64,000 bases of DNA from Bacillus_P idriensis_A (GCF_050483325.1 NZ_JBCMYF010000004.1:62001-126000); one strand, 5' to 3'; shown: positions 16,709 through 26,498, numbered from the stretch's first letter. Made by a program: numbers and translations. The notes: a model not told the origin generated them from the letters alone.

Positions 16709-16742
16709 TAAAAGCTCCCTGCTTTGGTGCAGGGAGCTTTTA
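16709..16742 (-). terminator. Terminator after yutK
   Basis: A perfect AAAAGCTCCCTGC / GCAGGGAGCTTTT stem with a short loop is followed by A/T-rich sequence on both strands. Confidence 0.88.
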
Positions 16743-16760
16743 TTTGTGATCCTATTATTA

Positions 16761-17984
16761 TTAAAACATAAACATCCCTGCAATTGCCGCACTTAAAAGG
16801 TTGGCAAGTGTTCCTGCAGCTATTGCTTTAAATCCAAGCCGTGCAATATCCTGACGGCGGTTTGGTGCCATACCGCCAAGTCCTCCAAGCAAAATGGCAA
16901 TAGATGACAGGTTGGCAAATCCGCAGAGTGCAAAGCTTATGATAGCTACTGTTTTATCTGACAGTGCATCAAGCTGAGGTGCAAAATTTGAATAGGCAAC
17001 AAACTCATTCAACACCAGCTTTTGACCGATAAAGCTTCCTGCTTTCACAGCTTCTTCCCATGGAACTCCGATGATAAAGGCAAGAGGTGCAAAAACAAAC
17101 CCAAGAATGTATTCAAGTGTTAAGTTAGAAGCTCCAAAAATCCCTCCGATAAAACCAAGGATTCCGTTTAATAGTGCGATCAGCGCGATAAAAGCTAAAA
17201 GCATCGCACCCACATTCAAGGCAAGCTGAAGTCCTACAGATGCTCCCTTTGCCGCAGCATCAATGACATTTGCCGTATCCTCATCGCTTTCCATCTTAAC
17301 GCCTTCCATCGTTTCAGGCATTTCCGTTTCAGGAATAAGCATTTTTGCCATAATAAGCCCTGCAGGCGCAGCCATGAAACTTGCAGCAAGCAAGTATTCA
17401 AGAGGAACTCCAAGGGCAGCATAGCCGAACAGGACAGAGCCCGCAACAGAAGCAAGCCCCCCTGTCATGACAGCGAACAATTCTGATTTTGTCATTTTTG
17501 CTATGTAAGGTTTAATGACCAAAGGAGCTTCTGTTTGCCCTACAAAGATATTAGCAGCAGCAGAGAGCGATTCTGCTTTACTTGTCCCTAATAATTTCGA
17601 TAAACCGCCGCCTAAAATTCTGATAATCCACTGCATAACCCCAATATGATATAAAACAGAAATTAACGAAGAAAAGAAAATAATGATTGTCAGAACATTA
17701 AATGCAAAGATGAAGCCTGTTGGCTGTGATGGATCTCCAAGTGAACCAAATAGAAATCCAATCCCTTCACTGGCATAACCTACCAGGTTCTGTACGGATT
17801 CAGTCAGCCCTTTAAAAGCTCTTGTTCCAGGCTCCCATTTTAATACCAGAAAAGCAAATAAAAGCTGAATGGCAAGGCCGCCGAGAATCGTGCGGACTTT
17901 AATATGGCTTTTTCGTTCTGATAGGAGAAAAGCGATGGCAAAAAGGACGGCAATTCCCATTAGTCCCCATAAAAAATTGATCAT
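16761..17984 (-). CDS. yutK: YutK, concentrative nucleoside transporter (NupC/CNT)
   Basis: The 407-residue protein has about ten membrane segments and the CNT family motifs, among them NIFVGQTEAPLVIKPYI (near residue 165) and LVLNEFVAYSNF (near residue 328), then ALCGFANLSSIAI. It imports nucleosides with a cation gradient. ATG 17984 follows CGAGGTGAAG. It is a single-gene unit. Confidence 0.93.
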   Translation of the reverse strand: MINFLWGLMGIAVLFAIAFLLSERKSHIKVRTILGGLAIQLLFAFLVLKWEPGTRAFKGLTESVQNLVGYASEGIGFLFGSLGDPSQPTGFIFAFNVLTIIIFFSSLISVLYHIGVMQWIIRILGGGLSKLLGTSKAESLSAAANIFVGQTEAPLVIKPYIAKMTKSELFAVMTGGLASVAGSVLFGYAALGVPLEYLLAASFMAAPAGLIMAKMLIPETEMPETMEGVKMESDEDTANVIDAAAKGASVGLQLALNVGAMLLAFIALIALLNGILGFIGGIFGASNLTLEYILGFVFAPLAFIIGVPWEEAVKAGSFIGQKLVLNEFVAYSNFAPQLDALSDKTVAIISFALCGFANLSSIAILLGGLGGMAPNRRQDIARLGFKAIAAGTLANLLSAAIAGMFMF

Positions 17985-18228
17985 TTCTTCACCTCGGGCA
18001 ATCGTTTTTGATGTGTCTAAAATAACAGGCGATAGCGGGTATGTCTATATCATTGAGACAAATAATGATATTTTCCGACAAATTAACTAGTTGCACAAAC
18101 TTAGGTTGCATCTGAATGGATTCTGTTATTCAAAAAAGGCTATTTACCAATTTATAATACTTTGTACCTATATATGTGGTATGATTTCATTACAATTTAC
18201 CCTGTTTTACTGATGGGAGGAGCACTAT

Positions 18229-18927
18229 ATGAATAAGCTTGATTTCCTATACGATAAAAATATAGATTGTCCGATTTGCAAACATACATATGCAACAAAA
18301 AAAGTAAAAAGAGGTTTCATCCGGGCCGTCAGTCATGACACTGACTTTTGTTCTTACTATAGTAAAAAGGAATTCAGCCCTCTTCTTTACTATGTAAATG
18401 TGTGTCCTGTCTGCGGTTTTTCAATGTCAGAAGAATTCTCTCCTGATTTTCCTTTTAGAACAGAGGAAATCATTAACGAGAAGATACGGTCAAACTGGGG
18501 GAGCATGAATTTCTGCAAAAAAAGAAGTATTAATGAGGCCATTCATACATATAAACTTGCTATTTATTCAGGAGTATTGAAAAAAGAGAAACACGTCTCA
18601 ATGGGCGGACTTTATTTAAGGCTTGCCTGGATCTACCGCACAGAGCAGATGGAGCTTCAAGAGAATCGTTTTCTTAAATTAGCCCTTGAAGAATATATCG
18701 CTTCTTATATCAATGATGATTTCTATGGCACACACTTAACAGAAATGAAAGTACTCTATTTAATAGGTGAACTGAGCAGAAGATCAAATGATAAAGCGCA
18801 GGCCGCACTCTACTTTTCAAAAGTGATTGAAAAACAAAAAAACACAAAGGAAAAAGTGATTGTTGAAATGGCAAAAGACAGATGGCGCGAAATGAGGGAA
18901 ATGAAGCAAAAGTGGACGATACAGTAA
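18229..18927 (+). CDS. DUF2225 family protein
   Basis: The 232-residue protein opens with CPICKHTY (residues 15-22) and a second CPVCGFSMSEEF (near 61), a putative zinc site, followed by an all-helical region like tetratricopeptide repeats (SINEAIHTYKLAIYSG, then ALYFSKVIEKQ). This is the DUF2225 layout; function is unknown. ATG 18229 follows GGGAGGAG. It has its own terminator and is not part of an operon. Confidence 0.83.
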   Translation: MNKLDFLYDKNIDCPICKHTYATKKVKRGFIRAVSHDTDFCSYYSKKEFSPLLYYVNVCPVCGFSMSEEFSPDFPFRTEEIINEKIRSNWGSMNFCKKRSINEAIHTYKLAIYSGVLKKEKHVSMGGLYLRLAWIYRTEQMELQENRFLKLALEEYIASYINDDFYGTHLTEMKVLYLIGELSRRSNDKAQAALYFSKVIEKQKNTKEKVIVEMAKDRWREMREMKQKWTIQ

Positions 18928-18959
18928 AAAAACGCGTACTTGAGTGTACGCGTTTTTTT
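18926..18959. terminator. Bidirectional terminator
   Basis: AAAAAACGCGTAC pairs with GTACGCGTTTTTT around a TTGAGT loop, between the converging DUF2225 gene and yuzB. Confidence 0.92.
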
Positions 18960-19194
18960 AGAACATAGGATTCTCATCCAAGTAATCATATATGTTTTTA
19001 ACTAACTCTTCAGATGATTCCCCAGTTACAACCTCACCGTTTACAAGGGCATAAAGAGAAGCATAGCATTTTCCGCAATATCCAAGACATCCGTATTCAA
19101 TAATGTCCAGATTTGGATCCTTTTCTAACTTTTCCAAAGCAGCTTGTGAACCGTTCGCTAAATTGCTTATACAAAATTCTATTATTGGTTTCAA
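18958..19194 (-). CDS. yuzB: YuzB, DUF1450 thioredoxin-like small protein
   Basis: The product has EYGCLGYCGKCYASLYALVNGEVV, with the C-x3-C-x2-C cysteines of DUF1450. Start TTG 19194 is preferred: GAGGTG lies six bases upstream and the resulting 78 residues begin MKPIIEFC, aligning with B. subtilis YuzB (MNPMIEFC). An ATG three codons upstream overlaps that ribosome binding site. The cysteines suggest metal or redox chemistry, which is not proven. Confidence 0.88.
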   Translation of the reverse strand: MKPIIEFCISNLANGSQAALEKLEKDPNLDIIEYGCLGYCGKCYASLYALVNGEVVTGESSEELVKNIYDYLDENPMF

Positions 19195-19359
19195 CTTCAT
19201 CACCTCATACCTGCAATCCTATGCTACCTCTTTCTATGTACTATCGTCAATAATTAACGTTTTATGTTATACTTTTTTCATAAATACCAACACATTTTTA
19301 CGAAAGTGATTTACTAATGAGCGGGTTAACAGATTAATAGATGACTTTTTCATAATATA

Positions 19360-19388
19360 TTGTGGTTTATCATCAAATTCGTTATACT
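19360..19388 (+). promoter_or_regulatory. Sigma-A promoter of yutJ
   Basis: TTGTGG (19360-19365) and TATACT (19383-19388) are 17 bases apart, about 95 bases before the yutJ start. Confidence 0.65.
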
Positions 19389-19483
19389 TTTAGATGGCAT
19401 ATTGCAAAGGTTTTCTTAATTACTGAATTAACCTATAGATACGAATATTACTCACCTTAAGAGGAGAAAAAGGGGAATCTGCA

Positions 19484-20551
19484 ATGAAGAACTTAGTTAT
19501 TCTTGGCGGTGGATACGGCGGCATGCGCGTCCTTCACCGGCTTCTTCCAGGTCAGCTGCCTGAAGATGTGCAAATTACACTCATAGATAAAAATCCCTAT
19601 CATTGTTTAAAAACGGAATATTACGCACTTGCTGCGGGAACGATTTCAGACCATCATATCCGCGTAGATTTTCCTGAGCATGAGCGTCTGCACTTAATAT
19701 TCGGGGAAATCACTTCGGTCGATCTTGAAGAAAAAAAGGTTCATCTGAAGAATCAGGAACCGATTTCATATGATGATCTTATTATCGGGTTAGGCTGCGA
19801 GGACAAGTATCATAATGTTCCAGGTGCAAAAGAGTTTACCCACAGCATCCAGACAATCGATCAATCAAGAGAAACGTATCAGCTCCTTAATAACTTAAGC
19901 GGCGGTGCTTCTGTTGCAATCGTTGGCGCAGGACTCAGCGGAGTTGAGCTTGCGAGTGAACTCAGAGAAAGCCGCAAAGATCTTAAAATTACACTTTATG
20001 ACCGGGGCAAAAACATTCTTTCCAGTTTTCCAGAACGTTTGAGCAAATATGTTCAAGGCTGGTTTGAAGATCATGGCGTAACCATTATCAACAGTGCCAA
20101 CGTAACTAAAGTAGAACAAAACGTTCTATATAATCATGATGAGCCTGTTTCTTATGATGCCATCGTATGGACTGCAGGCATTCAGCCGAATAAAGTTGTC
20201 AGAGAACTTCCCGCTGACAAAGATCCACAGGGACGTGTCGTTCTGACAAAACAGCATCACCTTCCGCATCATGAAGATGCATTCGTTGTTGGAGACTGCG
20301 CAAGCCTTCCCCATGCACCAAGTGCCCAGCTTGCCGAAGCTCAAGCTGAACAAATTGTTCAAGTTCTGCTTAAAAAGTGGAATGGCGAAGAACTGCCTCA
20401 GGATTTCCCTGCCTTTAAGCTTAAAGGTGTACTTGGGTCACTTGGAAAGAAACATGGTTTCGGCCTTGTGAATGACCGGCCGCTAATTGGACGAGTTCCG
20501 CGTTTGCTTAAGTCAGGAATTCTATGGATGTATAAGTATCATAATGGATAA
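19484..20551 (+). CDS. yutJ: YutJ, NADH dehydrogenase-like FAD protein
   Basis: The 355-residue protein belongs to the NDH-2-like pyridine nucleotide-disulfide oxidoreductases. It has FAD-binding GGGYGGMRVL near residue 8, the second dinucleotide site VGAGLSGVELASEL near 147, and VVGDCASLPHAPSAQLAEAQ near 266. Compared with YumB it lacks the C-terminal membrane-binding segment, so quinone reduction is not certain. ATG 19484 follows GGGGAA. It is transcribed alone. Confidence 0.9.
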   Translation: MKNLVILGGGYGGMRVLHRLLPGQLPEDVQITLIDKNPYHCLKTEYYALAAGTISDHHIRVDFPEHERLHLIFGEITSVDLEEKKVHLKNQEPISYDDLIIGLGCEDKYHNVPGAKEFTHSIQTIDQSRETYQLLNNLSGGASVAIVGAGLSGVELASELRESRKDLKITLYDRGKNILSSFPERLSKYVQGWFEDHGVTIINSANVTKVEQNVLYNHDEPVSYDAIVWTAGIQPNKVVRELPADKDPQGRVVLTKQHHLPHHEDAFVVGDCASLPHAPSAQLAEAQAEQIVQVLLKKWNGEELPQDFPAFKLKGVLGSLGKKHGFGLVNDRPLIGRVPRLLKSGILWMYKYHNG

Positions 20552-20581
20552 ATCAAAAGGGACTCTCCAATAAGTTCCTAA

Positions 20582-20629
20582 AAAAAAGCAGGAAGGAAAA
20601 ATAACCATTTTTCCTTCCTGCTTTTTTTA
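20582..20629 (+). terminator. Strong terminator after yutJ
   Basis: AAAAAGCAGGAAGGAAAAA pairs perfectly with its complement around a six-base loop, followed by seven T residues. Confidence 0.93.
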
Positions 20630-20740
20630 TTGTTCTTTTTTGACTGAAAGCCGTCAGCGATTTGCCATACAGGCACTTCTTTCCGTTCCATGCGTAGGAT
20701 AATGCATAAGCCTATTGCTGCGAGGTGCGGAAGGATGTAT

Positions 20741-21487
20741 ATGCCAAAACGGAAACCTTTTTACGATAAAGATCTTGCGGAATTTCTCCTCCATATGTGT
20801 GTATATTCATACCGCCAGTATTTAAACAACGGTCCGGTGGAACCCGTTCCTGGATTCAAGCTGGTAAAAGCTTTCAAATCCAGCGCGAACGGCGTCATGG
20901 AATGGTTCGGATTTATCCTCGAATCAGACGATGCGGTTGTGATTGCGTTCCGGGGTACGCAATCGGATGCAGACTGGGTCGCCGATGCCACCATCCGCCA
21001 GACTTCCTATCCCTATATCCAAAACGGCGGCCTCGTGCATCAGGGATTTCAGTCGATCTATTCCAAGTGCCGGGACGAAATCTTCCAAACGTATTCAGCC
21101 CTCTCAAAAAAGAAAAATCTCTTTATTACCGGGCATAGTCTTGGAGGAGCACTAGCTGTTCTTCACGCTGCCGATGCAGCGGTTAACGCCCGATTCCGGT
21201 CTATCGTCATGTATAACTATGGGGCTCCAAGAGTAGGAGACGGGCAGTTTGCGGAAATCTATGACCGGCTTGTTCCGAACAGCATCCGCTTCGTCAACAC
21301 CACCGATCTGGTGCCGAAACTGCCTCCTGTATTTGTTTATAATCCTATGACGAAGCTGAAATACTTATACAAGCATGTTCAAACTCCGTATTCTTTTACA
21401 ATTGAAGCAGGCTCCATAGCGGGCAATCATATGCCGGACACCTATTTTCTTGGAATCGAAGGATTATCCAGACTGGTCTACGTGTAA
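20741..21487 (+). CDS. Class 3 (fungal type) lipase family protein
   Basis: The 248-residue product from ATG 20741 (GGAAGG six bases upstream) is an alpha/beta hydrolase of the lipase-3 family. The nucleophile is Ser133 in TGHSLGGAL; Asp189 (NTTDLVPKLP) and His230 (GNHMPDTYF) complete a plausible triad. No signal peptide is seen, so it may act inside the cell or at the membrane. Part of the gene is much richer in GC than its neighbours (38 of 60 bases at 20941-21000), which suggests acquisition by transfer or different codon selection. Confidence 0.88.
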   Translation: MPKRKPFYDKDLAEFLLHMCVYSYRQYLNNGPVEPVPGFKLVKAFKSSANGVMEWFGFILESDDAVVIAFRGTQSDADWVADATIRQTSYPYIQNGGLVHQGFQSIYSKCRDEIFQTYSALSKKKNLFITGHSLGGALAVLHAADAAVNARFRSIVMYNYGAPRVGDGQFAEIYDRLVPNSIRFVNTTDLVPKLPPVFVYNPMTKLKYLYKHVQTPYSFTIEAGSIAGNHMPDTYFLGIEGLSRLVYV

Positions 21488-21536
21488 AGCAGGTTTAAAA
21501 CATGACGAGTCATTAAAATGAACAATTATAGAAATA

Positions 21537-21860
21537 TTACGCAGAAACATACCCATGCTTCTCCATTTCAGCATAAATGGTTTTCAGTTTCGGATTGCCT
21601 TCCCCTACTACTACTCCATCGATGACAACTAACGGATAAAAATACTCGTCATTTGCGATTTTCTCTGCAAAACCCTTTTTCTCTGGATTGTCTTGCGGCG
21701 CAAACACATCGACATATTCTATTTTGAACTGCTGCTGCGGGAATTTTCTTGAAATTGCTGCTTCGAGCCATTCATATGTTTCTATTGATGAGGGGAGATT
21801 CACACAGCTTGGACAAAGTACTTCAGCTCCATATACGCACACTTCCACTTGTTTTTTCAT
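21537..21860 (-). CDS. yuzD: YuzD, DUF1462 thioredoxin-like protein
   Basis: From ATG 21860 (GGGGGAA upstream) the product is 107 residues. The motif YGAEVLCPSCVNLPSS places a CxxC pair near residues 15-18 at the end of a first beta strand, and DGVVVGEGNPKL resembles the cis-Pro region of a thioredoxin fold. This matches the YuzD family. It faces yutI, another Fe-S-related gene, across a 200-base divergent intergenic region. Confidence 0.88.
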   Translation of the reverse strand: MKKQVEVCVYGAEVLCPSCVNLPSSIETYEWLEAAISRKFPQQQFKIEYVDVFAPQDNPEKKGFAEKIANDEYFYPLVVIDGVVVGEGNPKLKTIYAEMEKHGYVSA

Positions 21861-22061
21861 CGTATTCCCCCTTTTCTTATGTTTCATTGTAAGGGAGTAA
21901 GCGTTTTTTTTCCATGAAAACTTATCTGTTGAAAGTATCCGTTTTTATTCGGCGCGGAATATGTTAAAATAATGGCATTAACAGATATTACATCAATCAT
22001 ATGAATAGATTTTCAGCGGTTTTTTGAATATAATAGCAGGATAAGGAAGGAGTCGATTATA

Positions 22062-22301
22062 ATGACCACAGAAACACAAATGGTAGAACAAGTACAGGAA
22101 GTATTAGATAAATTACGTCCATTCTTGCTTCGTGACGGCGGAGATTGTGAGCTTGTTGATATAGAAGACGGCATAGTAAAATTACGCCTTTTAGGAGCTT
22201 GCGGCAGCTGCCCAAGTTCAACTATTACACTTAAAGCTGGAATCGAACGCGCACTTCTTGAAGAAGTTCCGGGAGTTGTGGAAGTAGAACAAGTTTTCTG
22301 A
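22062..22301 (+). CDS. yutI: YutI, NifU-like iron-sulfur scaffold/carrier
   Basis: The 79-residue protein is a stand-alone NifU C-terminal domain with the cluster-binding pair Cys47 and Cys50 (GACGSCPSS). It can hold an Fe-S cluster between two subunits and pass it on. ATG 22062 follows AAGGAAGGAG. The gene is a single unit ended by a strong hairpin. Confidence 0.94.
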   Translation: MTTETQMVEQVQEVLDKLRPFLLRDGGDCELVDIEDGIVKLRLLGACGSCPSSTITLKAGIERALLEEVPGVVEVEQVF

Positions 22302-22342
22302 TAAGAAAAGCGCAAAACTTTATACGTTCTTATCTTAAAATG

Positions 22343-22375
22343 AAAAGATGGTGAGCCCGCTCACCATCTTTTTTT
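22343..22375. terminator. Bidirectional terminator
   Basis: AAAAGATGGTGAGC pairs perfectly with GCTCACCATCTTTT around a CC loop and T residues follow, between the converging yutI and yuxL genes. Confidence 0.93.
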
Positions 22376-22379
22376 GTGC

Positions 22380-24368
22380 TTATAGATACTCGTCGAACCA
22401 TCCTTTGATATGATTCAGCCTGTCAATCCGAAGCTTAGGATGCCCGCTTCTGGATAATTCATGGTTTGCTTCTGGAAAGCGCACAAATTTTGTTTCTTTT
22501 TTCAGGCGCTTTAATGCGATATAAAGCTGCTCAGCCTGCTCCACAGGACAGCGATAGTCTTTTTCACTATGAAGGATCAAAAGAGGCGTTTCTACGTTTG
22601 TGACATATTTTAACGGCGAATGGTGCCAGAGTTTATCAAAATCATTGATCAGATCTCCGCCGATTTCCCACTCTGTAAAGTAGTAGCCGATATCACTCAC
22701 TCCGTAGAAGCTGATCCAGTTGCTGATTGAACGCTGCGTGACAGCAGCTTTAAACCTGTTTGTATGACCTACAATCCAGTTCGTCATAAAACCGCCATAG
22801 CTGCCTCCTGTTACACCTAGCCGATCTTTATCAATATAATCATAGGTTTCAAGTGCATAATCGACTGCACTCATTAAATCGGTATAGTCGCTTCCGCCAT
22901 AATCACCGCGAACCTGATCTACAAAATGCTGTCCATATCCATGGCTTCCGCGGGGATTTGTATAAAGGACGGCTTTCCCGCTTGAAGCAAGCATTTGAAA
23001 CTCATGGAAATAGGTATTGGCATACATGGCGTGGGGTCCGCCGTGAATTTCAAGAACGAGGGGGTATTTCTCGCCATCCTTAAATCCAGCCGGCTTCATG
23101 ATCCAGCCATGCAGCTCAAGTCCGTCTTCCGCCTTCCACTTTATTGCCTCAGGAACAGCAAGTTCGATTTTTTGCAAGAATTCTTCATTCACATTTGTAA
23201 GCTGGCGATTTTCTCCTGTACTAAAATCAAAGAAATACAAATCACTTGGATGATCGGGACGGCTGATGCCAAGAACTGCGGTATGACTGCCAGTATGAAC
23301 CGATAATCCGTAGACATGCTCCTGTTCAAACCTTACCGGAAGGGTTTGTCCTTCAAGTGAGCCATAATAGACACCCGTATTGCCCTGATCGGTTAAAATA
23401 AAATAAAATCCCTGGCTGTCCTCTGTCCAAATAAGGCCAGGATACACACTGCCTGAGATAAAATCGGCTACAACGGCATCACTGATGTGAACGTCCCAAT
23501 CAGCTGAATAGCAAGTCAACTCTTCCGATTTCATGCCGTACAGCCAAATTTTCGAGAAAGTTGCACTTTGGAATTCTTTTTCATGACCCAGAAAAGATAA
23601 ATAGCTTCCATCCGGCGACCATGATAGATTGCCAAAGTATCCGCTGCTGTTTGTCAGCTGCTGCTGCTCGTTCGTTTCTAAAGATAGAATAAAAACGTCT
23701 GATATTAACGTTTGATCGGGATCATCCGTCATATTCGAAGTAAACCCAATCGATTTCCCGTCCGGGGACCAGGCTCCGTCATTATAATCAAACTCCCTTG
23801 AGCCGATCAGCTCAAGCTCCCCTGTATTTACATCTATAATGGCAAGCTGCCTTTTACGGTTCTTTACAAAACCTGCTGCATCAGACTTATACCTCATATC
23901 TTCCACGACAAGCGGCTCCGGCTGCTTTTTCTCATCCTTATCCTCTTTGTCTAATTTGTCTGATGGCGCTAAAGAAATGGCTGCAAGGATTTTCGTCCCA
24001 TCCGGACTCCAGGCAGGCTGAGAGACAGATAAATGTTCTTTTGTGAGGGCTTTAGCCTCGCCGCCTGCTGCGGACATGAGGAAAAGCTGATTTTTCCCAT
24101 TGCGGTCTGATAGAAATGCCAGACTGCTTCCATCAGGAGACCATCTAGGGGAGGTGTTTTTACCTTCACCGTATGTCCATTGACTGGAAGTATTCTTTTC
24201 CAAATTGATTAAAAATAGATTCGATATGTATTGATGTTTTTCTTCATGAATGGATGTTTGAACGTAAACGGCTTTTGTGCCGCACGGTGAAACATGAGGA
24301 TCATTGACGGATTTCAGCTTGTATAAGTCTTCGGCTGTCATCCCTCTTTTTTGCTTAATACTTTCCAT
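22380..24368 (-). CDS. yuxL: YuxL, S9-family (acylaminoacyl-peptidase/DPP-like) serine peptidase
   Basis: A protein of about 662 residues has an N-terminal beta-propeller with repeated SPDG motifs (for example PRWSPDGSSLAFLSDRNG and SWSPDGSYLSFLG) and a C-terminal alpha/beta-hydrolase domain with the nucleophile motif GVTGGSYGGFMTNW. IHGGPH and the final EANHELSR supply the oxyanion region and the likely histidine. It probably trims short peptides in the cytoplasm. The start is uncertain: ATG 24368 is used, but TTG 24383 and an internal ATG nine codons on are possible. Confidence 0.9.
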   Translation of the reverse strand: MESIKQKRGMTAEDLYKLKSVNDPHVSPCGTKAVYVQTSIHEEKHQYISNLFLINLEKNTSSQWTYGEGKNTSPRWSPDGSSLAFLSDRNGKNQLFLMSAAGGEAKALTKEHLSVSQPAWSPDGTKILAAISLAPSDKLDKEDKDEKKQPEPLVVEDMRYKSDAAGFVKNRKRQLAIIDVNTGELELIGSREFDYNDGAWSPDGKSIGFTSNMTDDPDQTLISDVFILSLETNEQQQLTNSSGYFGNLSWSPDGSYLSFLGHEKEFQSATFSKIWLYGMKSEELTCYSADWDVHISDAVVADFISGSVYPGLIWTEDSQGFYFILTDQGNTGVYYGSLEGQTLPVRFEQEHVYGLSVHTGSHTAVLGISRPDHPSDLYFFDFSTGENRQLTNVNEEFLQKIELAVPEAIKWKAEDGLELHGWIMKPAGFKDGEKYPLVLEIHGGPHAMYANTYFHEFQMLASSGKAVLYTNPRGSHGYGQHFVDQVRGDYGGSDYTDLMSAVDYALETYDYIDKDRLGVTGGSYGGFMTNWIVGHTNRFKAAVTQRSISNWISFYGVSDIGYYFTEWEIGGDLINDFDKLWHHSPLKYVTNVETPLLILHSEKDYRCPVEQAEQLYIALKRLKKETKFVRFPEANHELSRSGHPKLRIDRLNHIKGWFDEYL

Positions 24369-24476
24369 TTTGATCAACACCAAACTTTCCCTGTGATTTT
24401 TTCCAGCATTCTATTTATTTCGACAAGCTAAATAAATTTCCTCCTAAAGCAGATGAAAATAGATCATGATCCCAAA

Positions 24477-24504
24477 ACAAAAAGCATCCTCAAATGAGAA
24501 TGCT
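24477..24504 (-). terminator. Terminator after thrB
   Basis: The minus strand reads AGCATTCTC / GAGGATGCT with one mismatch and then TTTTTGTTTT, directly after the thrB stop. Confidence 0.85.
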
Positions 24505-25443
24505 CTATCCAATCGAATCCCGAACTTGTCCAGTGCTGGCTTCATAATAAACATTTGATCCCTCTAAGACTGGTGAAAGCTCATCAACTTCACATTTAGG
24601 AAATTGAGCTTTTAGCAGTTTAGCGAGTGTTTTCCCTTTCCCTTTAGCCGTAAATGCCAGGACAGTCGGCCCCGCACCGCTGAGTGCTGCGCCGTATGCA
24701 CCTGCATCCACAGCCGCTTCCTGTACTTTTAAAAGCTCCTTAATCAAAGTTCCGCGGTAAGGCTGGTGAAATAAATCCTTTTTCATCATTTTTCCTGCAA
24801 GACGCCAGTTATTTGAAAGAACAGCTGCTACTAAAACATTGCTGACTGCACTTGCTTCTACTGCCCCGGTGTATTCCAAGTATCCGGGAAGCACGTCCCG
24901 GGCATCTTTAGTATACAGCTTGTATGGCGGGACAACCGCCACTAGATCAATGTCTACCTCATGAGCAGCCACCAATTCTGTTTCTTGCTCCTGATGGAGT
25001 CCCACAACTAATCCTCCGTATAAGGATGCTCCTGCATTATCCGGATGACCTTCAATAATACTGGCCAAATGCAGCTTTTCTTTCATGCTTAACTGCAAGC
25101 CGCATAATTCATTTGCAAGCTCCACACCGGCCACGATAGCAGCAGCACTGCTTCCAAGCCCCCTTGCCATCGGAATACCGCTCCAAACTTCAACTGAACA
25201 GGCGGGCAGTGCAGATTCATAAGAAGATGCCACTCTTTTCGCCACTTGATAAATGAGGTTTTCTTCATCTCTTGGAATATCGAGCATTTCCTCATTTAAC
25301 GGAATAAATGACCATTTTGCAGCAGGAATGACGCTCAGTTCCAGATAACGATTAACAGCAAGACCGACGGAATCAAAGCCAGGTCCCAGGTTTGCCGTAC
25401 TTCCGGGAACTTTTATCTTTAACATGTCGCCTTCTTTCACCAT
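24505..25443 (-). CDS. thrB: Homoserine kinase
   Basis: The 312-residue GHMP kinase phosphorylates homoserine on the way to threonine. It shows VPGSTANLGPGFDSVG at the N-terminus, the ATP loop PMARGLGSSAAAIVAG (near residue 92) and the C-terminal GAALSGAGPTV. ATG 25443 lies behind AAAGGAG and overlaps the end of thrC by seven bases. It is the last gene of hom-thrC-thrB. Confidence 0.96.
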   Translation of the reverse strand: MVKEGDMLKIKVPGSTANLGPGFDSVGLAVNRYLELSVIPAAKWSFIPLNEEMLDIPRDEENLIYQVAKRVASSYESALPACSVEVWSGIPMARGLGSSAAAIVAGVELANELCGLQLSMKEKLHLASIIEGHPDNAGASLYGGLVVGLHQEQETELVAAHEVDIDLVAVVPPYKLYTKDARDVLPGYLEYTGAVEASAVSNVLVAAVLSNNWRLAGKMMKKDLFHQPYRGTLIKELLKVQEAAVDAGAYGAALSGAGPTVLAFTAKGKGKTLAKLLKAQFPKCEVDELSPVLEGSNVYYEASTGQVRDSIG

Positions 25444-26498
25444 GCACCAACTCCTTTAAGCTGCTCCATAACGGCAAGTTCATCGTTTGGAAGCACGATT
25501 GGTTTAATTTCTGAGAGATCAACAGCCACGTTTGGATCTTTTAATCCATTTCCTGTTAAGACAGCAACTGCTTTAGCTCCCTTTTTATAAACGCCTTTCT
25601 TCGCACTCTTTATTAACCCTGCAATGGAAGCGCATGAAGCAGGTTCTGCAAAAATGCCTTCAGTCTTAGCCAAAAGCTGATAAGCCTCAATAATTTCCGC
25701 GTCTGTTACTTCATCAATAAATCCGCCTGATTGCTCAGCTGCATTGACCGCTTTGTCCCAGCTTGCCGGGTTGCCGATCCGAATGGCAGTCGCAATTGTT
25801 TCAGGGTTTTCAATCACTTGATTGCGCACAATCGCAGCAGCTCCTTCTGCTTCAAAGCCTTGCATTTGCGGGAGGCCGGTCTGATGAATGCTGTCATATT
25901 CCAAAAAGCCCTTCCAATAAGCAGAAATGTTGCCAGCATTGCCTACAGGGATTGCCAGAATATCAGGAGCTGCACCCAATGCGTCGCACAGCTCAAATGC
26001 AGCTGTTTTCTGCCCTTCAAGGCGGTAAGGGTTCACAGAGTTTACAAGAGTAATAGGAAGCTTCTCAGACATACTGCGGACCATTGTCAGCGCCTGATCA
26101 AAATTTCCCTTGATCGCAATGATTTCTGCTCCGTACATCACTGCCTGGGCAAGTTTTCCAAACGCAATTTTCCCGTCAGGAATGACAATAATGCATCGCA
26201 TTTTCGCTCTGGCTGCATATGCGGCTGCTGCAGCGGATGTATTTCCAGTTGATGCACAGATTACTGTATCACTGCCTTCTTCTTTCGCTTTTGCAACAGC
26301 CATCACCATGCCCCTGTCTTTAAAAGAACCCGTTGGATTGGCGCCTTCTGTTTTCGCATATAGCTCAAGTCCAAGCTTCTCTGACAGTGTCGGAAGAAAA
26401 ACGAGAGGGGTATTCCCCTCGTTCAGCGTAAGTAAAGGTGTTTGATCATTTACTGGCAAGTAATTCCGGTATTTATTTAAGAGACCTTTCCACATCAT
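25437..26498 (-). CDS. thrC: Threonine synthase
   Basis: The 353-residue PLP enzyme converts O-phosphohomoserine to threonine. The PLP lysine is in GANPTGSFKDRG (near residue 60), and CASTGNTSAAAAAYAA follows. The start ATG overlaps the hom stop in an ATGA, which indicates translational coupling. It is the middle gene of the threonine operon. Confidence 0.96.
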   Translation of the reverse strand: MMWKGLLNKYRNYLPVNDQTPLLTLNEGNTPLVFLPTLSEKLGLELYAKTEGANPTGSFKDRGMVMAVAKAKEEGSDTVICASTGNTSAAAAAYAARAKMRCIIVIPDGKIAFGKLAQAVMYGAEIIAIKGNFDQALTMVRSMSEKLPITLVNSVNPYRLEGQKTAAFELCDALGAAPDILAIPVGNAGNISAYWKGFLEYDSIHQTGLPQMQGFEAEGAAAIVRNQVIENPETIATAIRIGNPASWDKAVNAAEQSGGFIDEVTDAEIIEAYQLLAKTEGIFAEPASCASIAGLIKSAKKGVYKKGAKAVAVLTGNGLKDPNVAVDLSEIKPIVLPNDELAVMEQLKGVGAW

